Below are positions 39,157 to 40,617 of a DNA stretch of 40,617 nucleotides, one piece after another. The position numbers and the translations under genes were made by a program. Numbering within the stretch: position 1 is the stretch's first letter; each line of letters begins with the position of its first letter. This stretch comes from Longimicrobium sp. (GTDB lineage: Bacteria; Gemmatimonadota; Gemmatimonadetes; Longimicrobiales; Longimicrobiaceae), in the NCBI RefSeq assembly GCF_036388275.1, contig NZ_DASVSF010000024.1, positions 1 through 40,617 on the forward strand, in the 5' to 3' direction. A model generated the notes under the pieces. That model saw nothing but the letters and a program-made list of their open reading frames with translations, did no database searches and was not told the DNA's origin.

Positions 39157-40617
<1,461 letters not shown>

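Overview
The window is very GC-rich chromosomal DNA from a Gram-negative-type soil or environmental bacterium. Outer-membrane features (a TonB-dependent receptor and several lipoproteins) are present. The style of the dispersed, hairpin-rich intergenic repeats and the gene mix suggest Gemmatimonadota, probably Longimicrobium-like; this is inference and rests on no marker gene. No tRNA, rRNA, CRISPR array or transposase was seen. The right edge cuts a malate synthase gene.

Layout. 0.2-3.3 kb: an erythromycin-esterase-family hydrolase, a DoxX-like protein, a zinc-ribbon membrane protein and a DUF3085-like protein. 3.6-4.5 kb: a MerR/B12-binding regulator with the ligand residues of the CarH light sensors. 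4.6-6.6 kb: a compact cassette of a beta-propeller lipoprotein, a CxxC lipoprotein and a 59-residue secreted Cys-rich miniprotein, closed by a strong terminator. 6.7-9.7 kb: a VIT/VWA protein and a MarR regulator. 9.9-13.7 kb: a toxin-first type II toxin-antitoxin pair, an EamA transporter, a lipid kinase, an alkyltransferase-like protein and a NYN-domain gene preceded by a promoter and terminator that look like a small RNA or attenuator.

13.8-20.1 kb is a complete vitamin B12 uptake operon. A cobalamin riboswitch with a terminator platform precedes btuF, btuC and btuD homologues, a BtuB-like TonB receptor and a beta-propeller lipoprotein placed like BtuG of Bacteroides. All junctions overlap by 4-11 bases. 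21.0-25.1 kb is a TroA-type Zn/Mn ABC operon with its own promoter and an 18-bp palindromic operator. Both permeases carry cytosolic winged-helix-like tails.

25.7-36.9 kb is mostly single housekeeping or accessory genes: a DUF72 protein, a small membrane protein, an SH3b amidase without a signal peptide, a RecQ-like helicase, an AI-2E-family transporter, a methyltransferase, a BCP-type peroxiredoxin, a DUF433 protein and a LigB-type ATP-dependent DNA ligase. 37.3-38.7 kb is a GntR(YtrA)-slipin pair, and 39.2 kb to the edge is aceB. Gaps near 1, 20.7, 25.4, 33.0, 37.1 and 38.8 kb are filled with recurring non-coding repeats of at least three families.
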